From contig OX155963.1 in NCBI GenBank assembly GCA_944548615.1, positions 32,618,412-32,682,411 of the forward strand: a stretch of 64,000 nt of DNA. The letters run 5' to 3'. Source of the DNA: Micropterix aruncella. Lineage: Eukaryota > Arthropoda > Insecta > Lepidoptera > Micropterigidae. The position numbers and the translations under genes were made by a program. Positions 1 to 11,315 of this stretch are shown here, in pieces. Under the pieces are notes generated by a model. The model had not been told where the DNA came from and made no database searches. It was given only the letters and a program-made list of their open reading frames with translations. Every line of letters begins with the position of its first letter. The stretch's first letter is position 1.

Positions 1-457
1 TATAAAATAAACTAACAATGGACGTACATACGTCGATGTTACCACGTACCTAACTCTACCTTTCAAATGGTGGTTTTAAATTGGCTTCTAAATAAATCTA
101 GGACAGACTGCGAAGAAATAGGTTCTTTTGTGAACATAACCCTTCGTATTAATAATATATAAAATAACGACTATTATGTATACGGCAATTCGTAATAACT
201 CCACGACTATATTATATTAAAATTAGCATTCTAAATTCTCATGTTTATAATATGAATTACTATCAAGGCAATTCTGTAGATGAGAGTATGTAAAAGTATC
301 TTATGTATGTATGTAACTTGTATTATTATATTATTTGTAAGTTATATGTTACATATTTTTTATAGTTGTGTTTTATAATATACATTTACGTATACTGTAT
401 GATCATATCTATATATGTATTATTCTAATATTTAAGAATTGTAAAAGTGTTTAATGT
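1..457. other. AT-rich DNA, nothing recognised
   Basis: Very AT-rich sequence with short TA-rich runs. I see no coding similarity, RNA gene or repeat boundary here on either strand. Confidence 0.6.
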
Positions 458-754
458 ATGCTAGACAGAACCTCGCAGAAACTGCAATTAATGCGGACAT
501 TCACACGCACCATACCCGCGGTAGATCCCTTTTATGCGTACCCCGAATATGACTGGCAAAAGTACAGAAAAGCTACTTATACCTTAGCATTAAATTCAAT
601 AATCTACTCCCACTGTTAAACAGCTGAAGGAGGTAAAATAAAAATAAAAACATCAAGGAGATGCTGATAGGCCACCTTTTCTACGATCTGGCCGAATTTG
701 AAGACCATGACTTTGCAAATATTGTGCCCAATTAAATGACTTAATAAAAGTAAA
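458..754 (+). pseudogene. Unrecognised protein-like fragments (exon or dead element)
   Basis: Three short stretches read like real protein in different frames. The first, 458-619, is 53 codons with balanced composition (it includes the segment TIPAVDPFYAYPEYDWQKYR) and ends in TAA. A second short stretch in another frame covers about 603-638. The third, about 643-735, includes GHLFYDLAEFEDHDFANIV and ends in TAA. An AATAAA polyadenylation-like signal follows at 743-748. The GC content is locally higher than its surroundings. The frames do not connect without indels, and the gap is too short for an intron. I infer a decayed gene, processed pseudogene or transposon end. I do not recognise the family. 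Confidence 0.35.
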
Positions 755-1830
755 GCCTTCTTTCTGGTTATTTTATTTGGACTTATATTTGTACTTTTAG
801 TTTTAAAATGTATGTCGTAGCTTTAATTTCATTATTTAAAATTTTACTGACAACCTAAAAATTACGATGAATAACTTTTACTACGTATTTATGCGAATTA
901 TTGACTATTTCAATTACATATTAGACTTCTATTTTGAATATTTATATTTATATTTTGAGAAACTATGCAGTAGTTAAATTCTTGACTACCGACGTATCTA
1001 CGTACCTATTCTTGACTACCTAAGTATGTTAAGTAAAGAGTAGTAACGAGAATTACTACCTACCTCAATTATTTTGACACGTCCAAGAGCAGTTTTTAGC
1101 CGTCAATAGAAAGAGATAATGATTCGTCACGACAAAAAAGTGTAAAGTATATAATGTTTAATAAAAAACGTGTTTGTAGATTGTCGTCAATTTTATTATT
1201 TACGTATATTTATAATTTCATTACAGACGGGACTTGCTCTCTGGACAGGAATTAACAAAAGACATTACTATTATCTCAAGATAAGTTAATAGTGAGGTGG
1301 TAAACTTTTATTATGTCAAAGAGATGAATCTCGTTTTCGAGCTACGTTAATACGAGTAATATGTATTTATATACTAATTGAGTAAGTTTTGTATTAGGAT
1401 AAGTAAATAAAATAAAGATATAAATTTTAAAGATATAATTTCTCAACCACGAGTGACGTCTTATAACCAAGATATACTTAATGACTCGCATTTTAACTAA
1501 CAGCTATTATTATATTAAACAGCCATACTTCGGGACTAAACTGAATCGGTTTTTTTAAATATTCATTTTGAGGTCCCATCCGTTGCTCCTATCATTCACA
1601 TTGCTAAAAAGGCTCTGTAAACCACTTAGACTAACAGCAAGTATGTGGCATTTATTGAACACTTAATAGTGGCATTTATAGAACACTTAAGAGAGTTAGT
1701 GATGACGTCACAACGTAACTGGAAATAATTGAGATAAAATTAAAATGTTTAAAAAACTTTAAATATTTAAAAAAGTATGGTATGTCCAAAAAGGGTAGAG
1801 GTACTTAATTTTTGTCATGGAGATTATGCC
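755..1830. other. AT-rich DNA, nothing recognised
   Basis: AT-rich, with no long reading frame and no recognised repeat boundary. A short direct repeat around 1645-1685 (the words 'gtggcattta' and 'gaacactta' appear twice) is the only local pattern. Confidence 0.5.
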
Positions 1831-2100
1831 TTAACCCCTCAGGCCTTGATTGGCCGATATCGGCCAAAACACGATTCAGTGTGACGGACCCCTTTTAATT
1901 TTATTTTAATTTAATTTGTTTTATTTTATTATGTTTTATTATGGTAATATGTTTTATTTTAATTATGGGTAGAAAGGTTTGGCAGTAATTAATGTTTTGG
2001 TGAGACAGTGTCACAATTCAATTTTTTTACTAATTTTTACAAAATTTTTTTGGGACATCAACTTGTCATTCGGCTGAGGGGCCGAGGCCTGAAGGGTTAA
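1831..2100. mobile_element. piggyBac-like MITE, TTAA-flanked
   Basis: The 270-bp segment begins TTAA-CCCCTCAGGCCT and ends AGGCCTGAAGGG-TTAA. The ends are therefore inverted copies (one mismatch in 12) starting with CCC and flanked by TTAA, which is the target duplication and terminal pattern of the piggyBac superfamily. The interior has no coding capacity, so this is a non-autonomous copy. The superfamily call rests on the ends only. Confidence 0.7.
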
Positions 2101-2587
2101 TGTATACCACTTCCTGAAGATTTAGTTGCTATTGAGTCGTTCATTGTCACGCAGCGTGTTTTTTGCATGGTACGATTATCTTATTTTTTATCCATGAAAA
2201 TGCATAAGAAATATTCAAAAACACAATGATTCTGCATAACACCTAACTATTCAGCGGCTCTTCCAAGGAAAGACGCGAATTTTATGTAATAGCAACGAAA
2301 ATATGTCTTCTAACCTAATGGTTTTATATCTATCTTAATCTACCATAGGTTACCAAATTTTTATAGTAAGATATTATATTTTTTATTTTATTTTTATTTT
2401 TATTTTTAGTTTTCAGAAAACTTACAACGTTTTATACTTAATGCTAACACATATTACACAAATCTAAGGCCAATTAAAAGTTTTCACAATTAAACTAAAG
2501 CTTTTGTTACAGCGCAATGAGCTATGAAAAAAATGCAGGTAAGGGGAAAGGGATAGGGAAGCCACATTATGAGTTATGTAGATGTAT
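2101..2587. other. AT-rich DNA between two MITEs
   Basis: Contains a short run of TTTTATTTTTA units near 2370-2410. Nothing else recognised. Confidence 0.5.
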
Positions 2588-2901
2588 TTAACCCTTGGAG
2601 TAAATGGGTATTTTCATGGATGCATCTGTCTCTTTTGCAGGATTTTCGGCGACATCGACCTTAAAGTACTATAACTACGAAACTACTACACCAATCATAA
2701 AAAGAACAACTGCACAATGATTGCATTGAAATTTCGAATATAGAATATTGAAATATCATTTTGTAAAACAATTAGATAATTATGAATAAATATGAGAACG
2801 TCAAAGAAGTGAAAAAAACGCGGAACCAGATCTGGTCGTATCATACTCAACGGATAATTGTTTCAGAACCAGATTTGGTCGTATCATACTCAAGGGGTTA
2901 A
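2588..2901. mobile_element. piggyBac-like MITE, second family
   Basis: Starts TTAA-CCCTTGGAGTA and ends TACTCAAGGGG-TTAA, so the ends are imperfect inverted repeats inside TTAA duplications. Near the right end a unit of about 45 bp with the core 'ggtcgtatcatactcaa' is present twice (about 2824-2895). Part of the interior (around 2690-2755) resembles sequence at about 50090-50150, where a related copy sits inside a Helitron-like element. No coding capacity. Confidence 0.6.
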
Positions 2902-4319
2902 GATATATGATGTTATATAACATACATACATATATTAATATGAATAATACGATAAATTAATATGAATAATACGATAAGGTAATAATAAAATGTAAAAGTA
3001 TAGTTAATATAAATATATATATATATATAATATACATCACAATGTGATTATAATGTTAATATACATATGAACTTTTATAGAAAATATACTGGCTAGAAAG
3101 CATTTTTATAGTGTAGCGACCATTACGACAGCCATCGTATCTAACGGAAATTATATTATAAAATACTTATTGAGTAGTCAGAAAATAAGAATGTACTCAA
3201 AAAGAACATTTGGAAAAACATTTATTTTTTAATAAAAACAAAAATAATTATTGGATAATAGAAGTAGTCAAAAATAATAATAAAATAAATCCATTTACCC
3301 AATATTATGTAATAAAAATTACTTGCATATCGTCTACTAATCGCGGGACTTCGCGGACCATCGCGAACAATCGCAGGACACATCGATTTAGAATGAGTAT
3401 AATATTGTATGAAAATGAATCGAAATGGAAATTGTAAGAATTTACATTATAAGGCCGTTTTCTTCAGAACGGAACCTTGAAAGAACAATAGATAAAAAAA
3501 AACAATTTCCTTTCTCTTAGGTTGGTAGGCCCGAAAAGTATAATCAAAATTATGTAACAACATTTTAGTACGTATTTAGTATCTTATCAATATTTCGATA
3601 ATCAATAATCGATATAGGTACTATTGATTATTTTAAATAATCGATTGTACAAAATCGCTTTCACATTACTACACGGTGGCATTGCACAATAAGTAGTATT
3701 CACGCATCGAAAGTAGCCATCTAGCATTGTTTAATGTCTCTTACCTAAGTCGACTTAAAACGCATCGCCACGACACTACCAGAATGCTAATTATAATATT
3801 ACATCTTCGTTTAAATAGAGTTAAAGTTTTCGCCGCTATCTCGGCAGTGCTGCGAACGAGATGCTCCGGTCTGCCAGTAAAATTAAATAGGAATATATAT
3901 TATGAACTTAAACAAATAAAGACAGGGCAACTAGTACCGTATGTGGATATATGTGGACAAAGCTTCAAACACAATTTTGTGTGAATTTGCAATTGTTCGT
4001 AAACGACAAAAACAGCTAGACTCTCAAAAAAATTGATAATTTCAATCTTTATTTTTTCATCAAGTACTATTTTTTATAAACATTCAGAAAATTTGAATCA
4101 ATGGTAAACTCTTTATTACTCTTAAAACTCTTTATACTACTAAGCAACCTAAATAATGACTTACCCAGGCGAGCTAATTAAAATAATTTTAATATTATTT
4201 AATATAAATACTATAACAGAGAAATTAAAAACTATATTAGTATAAATTAGCATAAATATGTAAAAGCATTAGCATAACTATAACAAGTAAAAAAATCTAT
4301 TAGACTAAATTAGCATTTT
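2902..4319. other. AT-rich DNA, nothing recognised
   Basis: Contains a short (TA)n run near 3012-3030. A run of 'tcgcgg/tcgcga' words lies at about 3338-3380. Short open frames at 3210-3437 and 3727-3984 have no protein-like signature I can support. Confidence 0.5.
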
Positions 4320-4880
4320 TTTATTCATTTATTTAGGTACTTAGGATTAGGTAAACAGTTCATTCATTGGTCATGTAATCTTATAATAATTATATAAATT
4401 ATTTAATAATTAATATAGAGAGGTTTAACACATCTTACATGACCTTTACTGCCAATAGCACATCTAACTAGGCGATAATTTGGCTCGTCTCTAGATGTGC
4501 ATATTTTTATGCAATTTTAAGAAATGAAGTGTTTTTTTTTAAATAAATTATTTGGACCCACCACCTGTATATACACATAAATATACCAATTTTATAAAAT
4601 ATATAGCTATGTAATAAATATATACATTTATAGTTGTAATTTAATCAAATTTAATTAATAAAAATAGATAAGTGATACTAAATAAATTGTCGTGCGTTGC
4701 AAAGAAGTTGATCAGATTTTACATATCCCTTGATAAGTAGCCATCTATTAAAGTTTGCTTTAAATATTTTTATGTTAGGATAATTTTTCATGTCTTCACT
4801 AAGGGAATTATATAATGTTGGGGCTATGTAGAATATATGTCTCTGGGCAAATGTTGTCAATGAATTAACATCACTATGTA
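4320..4880 (-). mobile_element. 3' end of a CR1/jockey-like LINE (copy 1)
   Basis: On the minus strand 4860-4678 encodes a 60-residue carboxyl end of the type found downstream of reverse transcriptase in CR1/jockey-group LINEs, with the hallmark word pattern F-A-Q-R-H...I-A-P-x-L-Y-N-S-L followed by a FKANFNRWL stretch. An untranslated tail follows down to about 4320, ending in TAAATAA-type repeats. The tail is closely repeated at 7505-7965. 5'-truncated and dead. Confidence 0.65.
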
Positions 4881-4889
4881 GAATAATTA

Positions 4890-5165
4890 GGGTAAACCAA
4901 GCTAATTAAGATAAGTTAGGTTATGTTAGGGCATAATTATAGATATCTAGTATGAATCATTTTATTAATGTAATCATTTGTTATTGTAATTGTAAACAAA
5001 GTAAGTATACCAAGATAATTAGTATAGGTTAGGTTAGATTAGGAATAGGTATATTAATTTAGTGGATAAGCATTTATTTACTGTAAATATTTATAAGTGT
5101 ATATTCAGCTAGGTATGATAGGAGATATAGGTTAGTTTAGGTTAGGTTAGGAAGTTAATACATCT
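4890..5165 (+). repeat. Degenerate TTAGG-type repeats
   Basis: Several short clusters of GGTTAGGTTAGG-like words occur (about 4915-4930, 5023-5045, 5128-5153). TTAGG is the ancestral insect telomere unit. The copies are few and degenerate, so this is an interstitial remnant or a chance AT-rich relative, not a telomere. Confidence 0.35.
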
Positions 5166-5338
5166 ACTTAACGTAAAAAGTTATAATAGTTAATAAAAGT
5201 ATAATAGGAAATAGATAATATAAGTCAGATATGAACACATTATTGTTAGTTACCCACTGAAAAGGCACTAGCCTTAGTAGGGAACTGTGACATGTAATTT
5301 GTATCTTTTTTATGAATAAAGATTACTACAAAAAAAAA

Positions 5339-5875
5339 CTCTTAAGGAAATTACGCCTTTACCAACAGTGACGCAATTTAAATATTTGGGCTCAATACTA
5401 AGCAACGATGGCAAAATTGACAAAGATGTTACTCATAGACATACAACAGAATGGATAAAGGGGAGACAAATAACAGGTGTTACATGCAACAGAAAAAAAG
5501 ACCAAAAGGCAAATGTATCGTACATCCATTATACCTGCTGTCTTGTATGTATCAGAATGTTGTGCGACTAACAAACAACATCTTGATAAGCTACATACAA
5601 CAGAAGTTCACATACTACGCTGGTCAGCGGGTGTCACACTATTAGACAAAATCCGAAATGAGTACAAAAGGGAAAGGTTTAAAGTCGCTCCGATAATTGA
5701 CAAAGTCAAAGAAAGACGCTTACGGTGGTACTGTCACGTCCAGCGACGCCCAGATGATCACACGGTGAATCTAGCCCTAGACCTGACAATGACGAAACGT
5801 GCTCGTGGAAGACCACCCACTGTCTGGTTGAAGTTGGTTGACAAAGACCTGAGAGAAGCTCAACTCCCTTAACTA
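5339..5875 (+). pseudogene. RTE-like LINE reverse transcriptase, C-terminal remnant
   Basis: The first frame from 5339 reads a conserved thumb-region pattern (QFKYLGSILSNDGKI) that follows the RT domain in RTE-like LINEs. The rest continues in another frame from about 5490 to 5871: SECCATNKQ, ILRWSAGVTLLDKIRNEY, RLRWYCHVQRRP, and KRARGRPPTVW. The break lies in an A-rich run near 5491-5500. The endonuclease and catalytic RT core (YxDD) are missing. The frame stops at 5871-5873, exactly where Helitron-like sequence begins. Non-functional. Confidence 0.75.
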
Positions 5876-6389
5876 TGAGAGATATATGATTAAGTTCTAG
5901 AGAAAAGTTGTAGAGCTTGATAATGCCCACAAAAAAGTCAGTGACAGCATATGTCTAACTTTTATATTTAAGTCACAAAAAGTAGTATTTTATATATTTA
6001 AAAAATAATTTAAATCGTTAGGTCATGTTTATTGGTCATATTATCAACAATTAGGGTTTCTTATCAAAATAAGTAAATTTATCGTCTCAAGTGTTTAAAA
6101 TAATAGACTTTTCTCTTTTACTGCATATAATTTCCCTTTTACTGCATAAATGGTTAAAGAGATAATACGCTCACAAATAAGACACTCACAAGAAGACACT
6201 CACAAATAACGGTAATATAGTCAAATTGGCATGCAAATACATACATACATACCTATGCAGTAAAAATATAACCCTTCTTTTGGCAGTCAGGAAATAAATC
6301 ATAGCACTCAGTACTAACCGAACCACACTCATAATTTCATCACAAGTAAAAAGTTTTACCGCCCAACGAAGTGGGCACGGGTCAGCTAG
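5872..6389 (+). mobile_element. Helitron-like element, 3' part, ending CTAG
   Basis: Shares long stretches with 29499-30188 (inverted) and 49616-50581. These include 'gagagatatatgatt', 'gcatatgtct', the 'gacactcacaa' repeats, and the terminal segment 'gtgggcacgggtcagctag' followed by T. A CTAG end before T fits the CTRR|T 3' rule of Helitrons. The TC 5' end is missing; the left border abuts the RTE-like fragment. Confidence 0.55.
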
Positions 6390-7019
6390 TAAATGTATAA
6401 ATTTGGAGCATAAAATGCTCCTTGAGAAGTCCAGCTGTAATTTGTATAAATAAAATGCACTAAAATGGTTTTAGATATACTAAATTTGGGGAGCATGTAG
6501 GTTTACCTACAATAAAAATGCATTGAAAAATTAAAAATTTGCATGCATTTTTTTTGGAAAGCCTGCTCCAGGTTTTTTGATAGACGCCTAGAAAGTCCAC
6601 ACCTCAAATTACACAACTATCCCAATTTAACTAGATATTTACCGTTCTACAACTTCTGCCTTATCTACAAACGCAATCATAATATTATTATGCATAACAA
6701 ATCAATATGCTACGCAAACTAAATCACCCATAAATCAAAACCTACAAAACTTAATTCCAGATTATAGCAATGATTTTTATGTAACACTTGCATAATGAAC
6801 CGAATATTTATGATAATTATGTCGTAAGATATCGATCGTTTCCTAGCATTTAGGTCGCCATATATAGAGACATTAATGCTAATTGAATTATTTAAAGAAT
6901 ATATGCACTCGATCGAAATATATCTGTGGCAATATAAATATTTATCTGAAATCATCGAATCTCTCTTTTGATGCTGTCTTTTGTGGAATCTAACTACATG
7001 TTATATGTTAACTTGACTA
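6390..7019. other. AT-rich DNA, nothing recognised
   Basis: No coding similarity, RNA gene or clear repeat boundary seen. Confidence 0.5.
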
Positions 7020-7500
7020 GATCGTTTGGCTTTGTTTATGTTTTGTGTCCAAGTTAACGAGGTTTTAGCCCACCACTGAGACGATTAACACTATTTCCAA
7101 ATGAAAGTCTTTATGTGTGTCTATCTATCTGTGTATATTCCTCCATGTCGAACCCCCCTGAGACGATTCAGACCATTTCTAGATGGAAGCCTGTGTATCT
7201 GTGTGTATTTCTCCACGATAGCGCCCAAACGCTTCATCCGATTGAGCTGAAATTTGGCATGCAGGCATTATGTGGTCGTGGCAAAAGTTGAAAAGTAGTT
7301 GTGGTAAAAATCGCTCCATCAGGGGCCGCACTATTCTTATTTTATTTAATCTCGAAATATCGGACGAATAGACTTGAATTTCGGTATACCTAGGCCTTGT
7401 TAGGCTAAAATCATATCAAATTTTCGTCGCTCAATATATTTATGTAAACCGGATGTAAAACGGTTGGATACTCACTATCCGCGCTCGTCGCCGATTATCC
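7020..7500. repeat. Dispersed repeat resembling a LINE 3' region
   Basis: Contains two diverged copies of a 'gagacgatt..cc.tttc.a.atg.aagtct.tgtgt' unit (about 7078 and 7160). The segment 'gctgaaatttggcatgcagg' also appears, inverted and slightly diverged, at about 25300. This word set is typical of LINE untranslated regions in Lepidoptera, from general knowledge. No coding capacity. Confidence 0.4.
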
Positions 7501-7504
7501 CTTA

Positions 7505-7965
7505 CAATTTATTTATTATGTATTTATTTAGTTACTTATGATTAGGTATACAGTTCATTGATCATGTAACGGTTGCTTCTTATAATAATTATATAAATTA
7601 TTTAATAATTAATATAGGGAGGTTTAACACATCTTACATGACCTTTCCTGCCAATAGCACATCTAACTAGGCGATAATTTGGCCCGTCTCTAGATGTGCA
7701 TATTTTTATGCAATTTTAAGAAATTATATGTTTTTTTTAACAATAAATTATTTGGACCCACCACTTGTATATACACATCAATATACCAATTTTATAAAAT
7801 ATATAGCTATGTAATAAATAAATACATTTATAATTCAAATTTAATAAAATTTAATTAGGAATAATAGATGATACTAAATAAATTGTCGTGCGTTGCGAAG
7901 AAGTTGATCAGATTTTACATATCCCTTGTTAAGTAGCCATTTATTAAGGTTTGCTTTAAATCACA
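7505..7965 (-). mobile_element. 3' end of a CR1/jockey-like LINE (copy 2)
   Basis: Nearly the same sequence as 4320-4770, in the same orientation. It includes the tail with 'gcacatctaactaggcgata' and the start of the C-terminal coding end at about 7870-7960. It is more severely truncated than copy 1. Confidence 0.65.
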
Positions 7966-8104
7966 ATAAAATCAACATTTTTCCTGAAGGGACATCATGC
8001 TCCAAATCGTTCCATAAGTCCTTGCTTTCTTGTCGTTTTTGTATTGACTTCATAAATCATTATTTATTATTACTTCTCTAAAACTATTTTTTGTTTAGCT
8101 GTTA

Positions 8105-9140
8105 ATGATTAATCCACCAGTTGGGTAGTGTAGCTAGCAAACCGGCCAGTGAACAAACGCCCAGGGCCACAGGAGCTGTCTCCCCACTACATATCTCAAC
8201 TGTCTACGGCTGCAGGAAACAGCAGCAGACAGAGTTCACTCCGGCTCTTTCAGGGTAGACCCTCTTCGGGGAGGCTGTCAAATGGAGTTGGACCGAGCAT
8301 CCCAACAAAGTAAACGTTATTCGTGACTAAGCTACACGGCTTCGTTTGGCCTAACTATTCATTAAAGGGTGTCTACGGCTAGTTGCTCCGCTGAACCCGC
8401 CAGTCCCGAAAGCTATAACGATACTAGACATTCTGACTCCCGTGAAGTGAACGCAAAGACTTTGCGGAGAAACACAATTTACAGTCGAAATACGTCAAAA
8501 GCCGTTAAATCCAACACCCTACCGCTAGGCACTAGGAAATGCCAACCAGCGGGCCTCCTCGCGCCTTTACTACCAGATTTGAACGGATTGTTCCAACCTC
8601 CAGTTTGGTCACAGATTCAACGTCGTTTGGGCGGCCACTGCCCGACGTTAGCGGTAATTCAGATCGAATTTATCGCCGACTGTGGCGTCCTTTGCCGGTC
8701 GAGCTCATTCGTGATCAAGTAGCCAACGGGTCGATTCAAAGGGAGCTGATATTAGGTCAAAAATCACCACCCGCTTCTGGCACTGAAACGTATAAGAGCT
8801 TTACCAGACCACCCGGTTATCAACCAGAGTGCGCAGTCAATTGGCTGATGCCACACGATGCGCGAATCGCCCAGTACCGCCCGTGGTGTTCCCTTAGATT
8901 GGAACAACCGATCCCAACTGTCTACGACTGCAGGTTACAGCCGCCGGCCCTTCTAGGTTGAGTCATTCTTCGAGGAGGCTACCGGATGGGAGCTGAACCG
9001 TGAGTTTCGCTGCACGGAACCATTAGGAATCAACATATTTCAAATGTCTACGACTGCAGGATACAGCTGCAGGCAAAGTTAACTCCGACCCTTCCAGGGT
9101 AGTCCCTCTTTAGGGAGGCTTCCAGATGGGAGTTGGACGT
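8105..9140. repeat. Old, diverged GC-rich modular repeat
   Basis: GC-rich relative to its flanks. The core (about 8555-8700) aligns by eye with the C module of the younger family (pattern around 'cgtcctttgcc' and the preceding 'accagattt'). Three related end-units occur at about 8200-8290, 8920-9015 and 9040-9135, each with 'tgtctacg.ctgcagg' followed by '.gggaggct' or 'gaggaggct' and '.gatggga'. Reading frames at 8369-8961 show no recognisable protein and occur in overlapping frames, so I do not call a gene. Confidence 0.5.
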
Positions 9141-9643
9141 GCCCAAATTGACTCTTTTTGGGCACGTTTGGCTCTATTTTGGCTCTATACCGTTTTCCAA
9201 CTATACCTATGCATGGTTGACTTCAAGTGCGTGCATTCGTCAAATGGCGGCGATTGTTCGTCGAATGTCGAGCGCAAAGTTGAACGTTTGCCGCCCGTCG
9301 AATACACGTAATGTTACCTCCCGGAGCGACTTTAATTACAGTTATGAACGGCTTCGGGTAATATTTGAATAATTTAGTATTACCCACAATCTGCATACTG
9401 AATAGGCTGCCATACATCCCGCAATTACGACTTAATGATTACATTCATAAACGGAACGCGGGGATGAAGTGTCACAGTAATCGCTTTACAGCTTTTCATT
9501 TGGTGAATTCAGTCGTAACGGCAGTGAATAATATATACCCCGATCATTACAGAATACAGTATACAGCGTTTGGGATTCTATTTCTATTACAATATTAATT
9601 GGGCCCGATTGCGTTTCTTTCTGAACTAAAATAAAAAATTAGA
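9141..9643. other. Moderate-GC DNA, nothing recognised
   Basis: A moderate-GC stretch at about 9220-9345 has short open frames on both strands but no recognisable protein. AT-rich to the right. Confidence 0.4.
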
Positions 9644-11210
9644 CCGGCAATACACGTCAGAATTTTCTATACGATGGTAGGATCCGAGAGTCTCATCAGA
9701 CTATTAGGAAGTACTCTTGCTATCTATACATTTGTACATTCAATACAGGGAGCTAACGGGCCCATGATGAGTTGGCCACGATGACCCATGTGTTCAGGGT
9801 CGGTCATACTCACGGGTCAACACCCATCCGACGGCCTCCACGCACGGGGTGCGAACCTGGGTAGGACTCTGGCCAGCGAACCAGTTTCCCCTGGGAATCA
9901 AACCTCTGGCGCTCTGGACGGTCTGCGCACAGTGCGGCGCAAGCCAATCGATTGTGCACTCCGACTAACATCTTGCGGTGTCGACTACAACGGGCGAACC
10001 CGTCACCACAGGACGTTTTAACGATTATTCGTTCTATCGCCCTGCAGTGAGCGTAGAAGACTTTGGACAATACAATCCAACGTCTAGCTACGTCACAACC
10101 CGCAAGAGACCAACGCCTTTACCGCGAGATAGCCAGTAATGTTACCTGGCGGGCCGACACTCGCGCCCTTGCTTCCAATTGTGACCAGATTTCTCCGGTC
10201 TCTCGATTGGTTCCGAGTTCGAGGTCGCTTGCGCGGTCCTCTCCCTTACGAAGCGGTGAAACGGTGTACACCGAATCTATCGCGGACCAAGGCGTCCTTT
10301 GCCCGACTCTGAACCGGGATCGGATGGCCAATGGTCATTTCAAGAGCAGTCGCCGTAAGGTAGGCAACCACCCCCGCTCTATAGGAAACGATACAGTTCC
10401 CAGACTCCCCCGACTGTTAGTCGGAGAGCACAATCGATTGGCTTGCGCCGCTCGGTGCGCAGACCGTCCAGGAGCGCCAGAGGTTTGATTCCCAGGGGAG
10501 ACTGGTTGACCCAGTGTCCTACCCAGGTTCGCACCCCATGCGTGGATGCCATCGGATAAGTGTTGACCCATGAGTGTGACCGTCCCTGAACACATGGGTC
10601 ATCGTGGCCACCTCATCATGGGCCCGTTAGCTCCCACTAACAGTCGGGGGAGTCTGGAAGCTGTATTGTTTCCTATAGAGCGGGGGTGGTTGCGTACCTT
10701 ACGGCGACTGCTCTTGAATTGACCACTGGCCATCCGATCCCGGGCGACAGGCGGGCAAAGGACGCCATGGTCCGCGATAGATTCGGTATATACCGTTTCA
10801 CCGCTTCGTAATGGAGAGACCGGACAATCGAGAGACCGGAGAAATCTGGTCATAATTGGAAGTAAGGGCGCGAGTGTTGCCCGCCTGGTAGCATTCCTGG
10901 CTATCTCGCGGTAAGGCGTTGATCTTTTACGGGTTGTGGCGGAGCTAGACGTCGGATTGTTTTGTCCAAAGTCTTCTACGCTCACTGCAGGTCGATAGAA
11001 CGACTAATCGTTAAAACTTCCTGTGGTGACGGGCTCGCCCGTTGTAGTCGACACCTCAATATGTACATTCAATACACATCCGAATCAATAGCCGGATATG
11101 ATCTATATTGAATATTCAAACAAATGTATGGCAAGAGTGCCTTCCGATAGTCTGATCAGACTATCGGATCCGACTATCGTATAGAAAAAAATCTGACTTC
11201 TATTGCCGGC
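9644..11210. mobile_element. Composite element: outer inverted repeats around GC-rich modules A'-C-A-C'
   Basis: The outer ends are inverted copies. The left reads 'ccggcaatacacgtcaga..', 'ctatacgat', 'ggatccga', 'agact.tt.ggaagtactcttgc'; the right, about 11105-11210, is its reverse complement with scattered mismatches. Inside lie an inverted arm A' (9751-9970), the core C (9975-10410), a forward arm A (10411-10636) and an inverted core C' (10637-11050). Overlapping frames on both strands look alike because they read the same modules and are not genes. No transposase is visible, so it would have to be non-autonomous. The nature of the mobility is unknown. Confidence 0.6.
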
Positions 11211-11310
11211 CTTAGGCTCAGAACTCACGGCGCGGTTTTCACCCATTCCCGCGGCGGTTGCGGGTCAACTATTTTGTTTCAAAACTCACGATGCCGCAGG
11301 TTTGAGTGGT
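11211..11310. repeat. Left copy of a GC-rich inverted repeat
   Basis: The segment 'aactcacggcgcggttttc...cggcggttgcggg' (11213-11263) is inverted at about 11938-11988 with mismatches. A related word set ('gcggtt', 'cgccgcggttgcggg', 'cgtgagttctaaggct') occurs again at 11617-11715. The pair brackets the SINEs and the (TC)n tract. Confidence 0.5.
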
Positions 11311-11315
11311 CAGGA

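Noticed and set aside
3210..3984. Short open frames at 3210 and 3727
   Set aside because: AT-rich composition, no domain pattern, and no support from context.
4890..5165. Telomere or large telomeric repeat array
   Set aside because: Only a handful of degenerate TTAGG-like words within AT-rich sequence.
8369..8961. Coding gene in the 8.4-9.0 kb GC-rich region
   Set aside because: Two overlapping frames of similar length, no recognisable domain, and clear relation to the non-coding GC-rich repeat family.
9788..10985. Several 70-140 codon frames on both strands of the GC-rich modules
   Set aside because: The same frames recur in every module copy on both strands, overlap each other, have no domain signature, and are broken in older copies. 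Low stop frequency follows from high GC.
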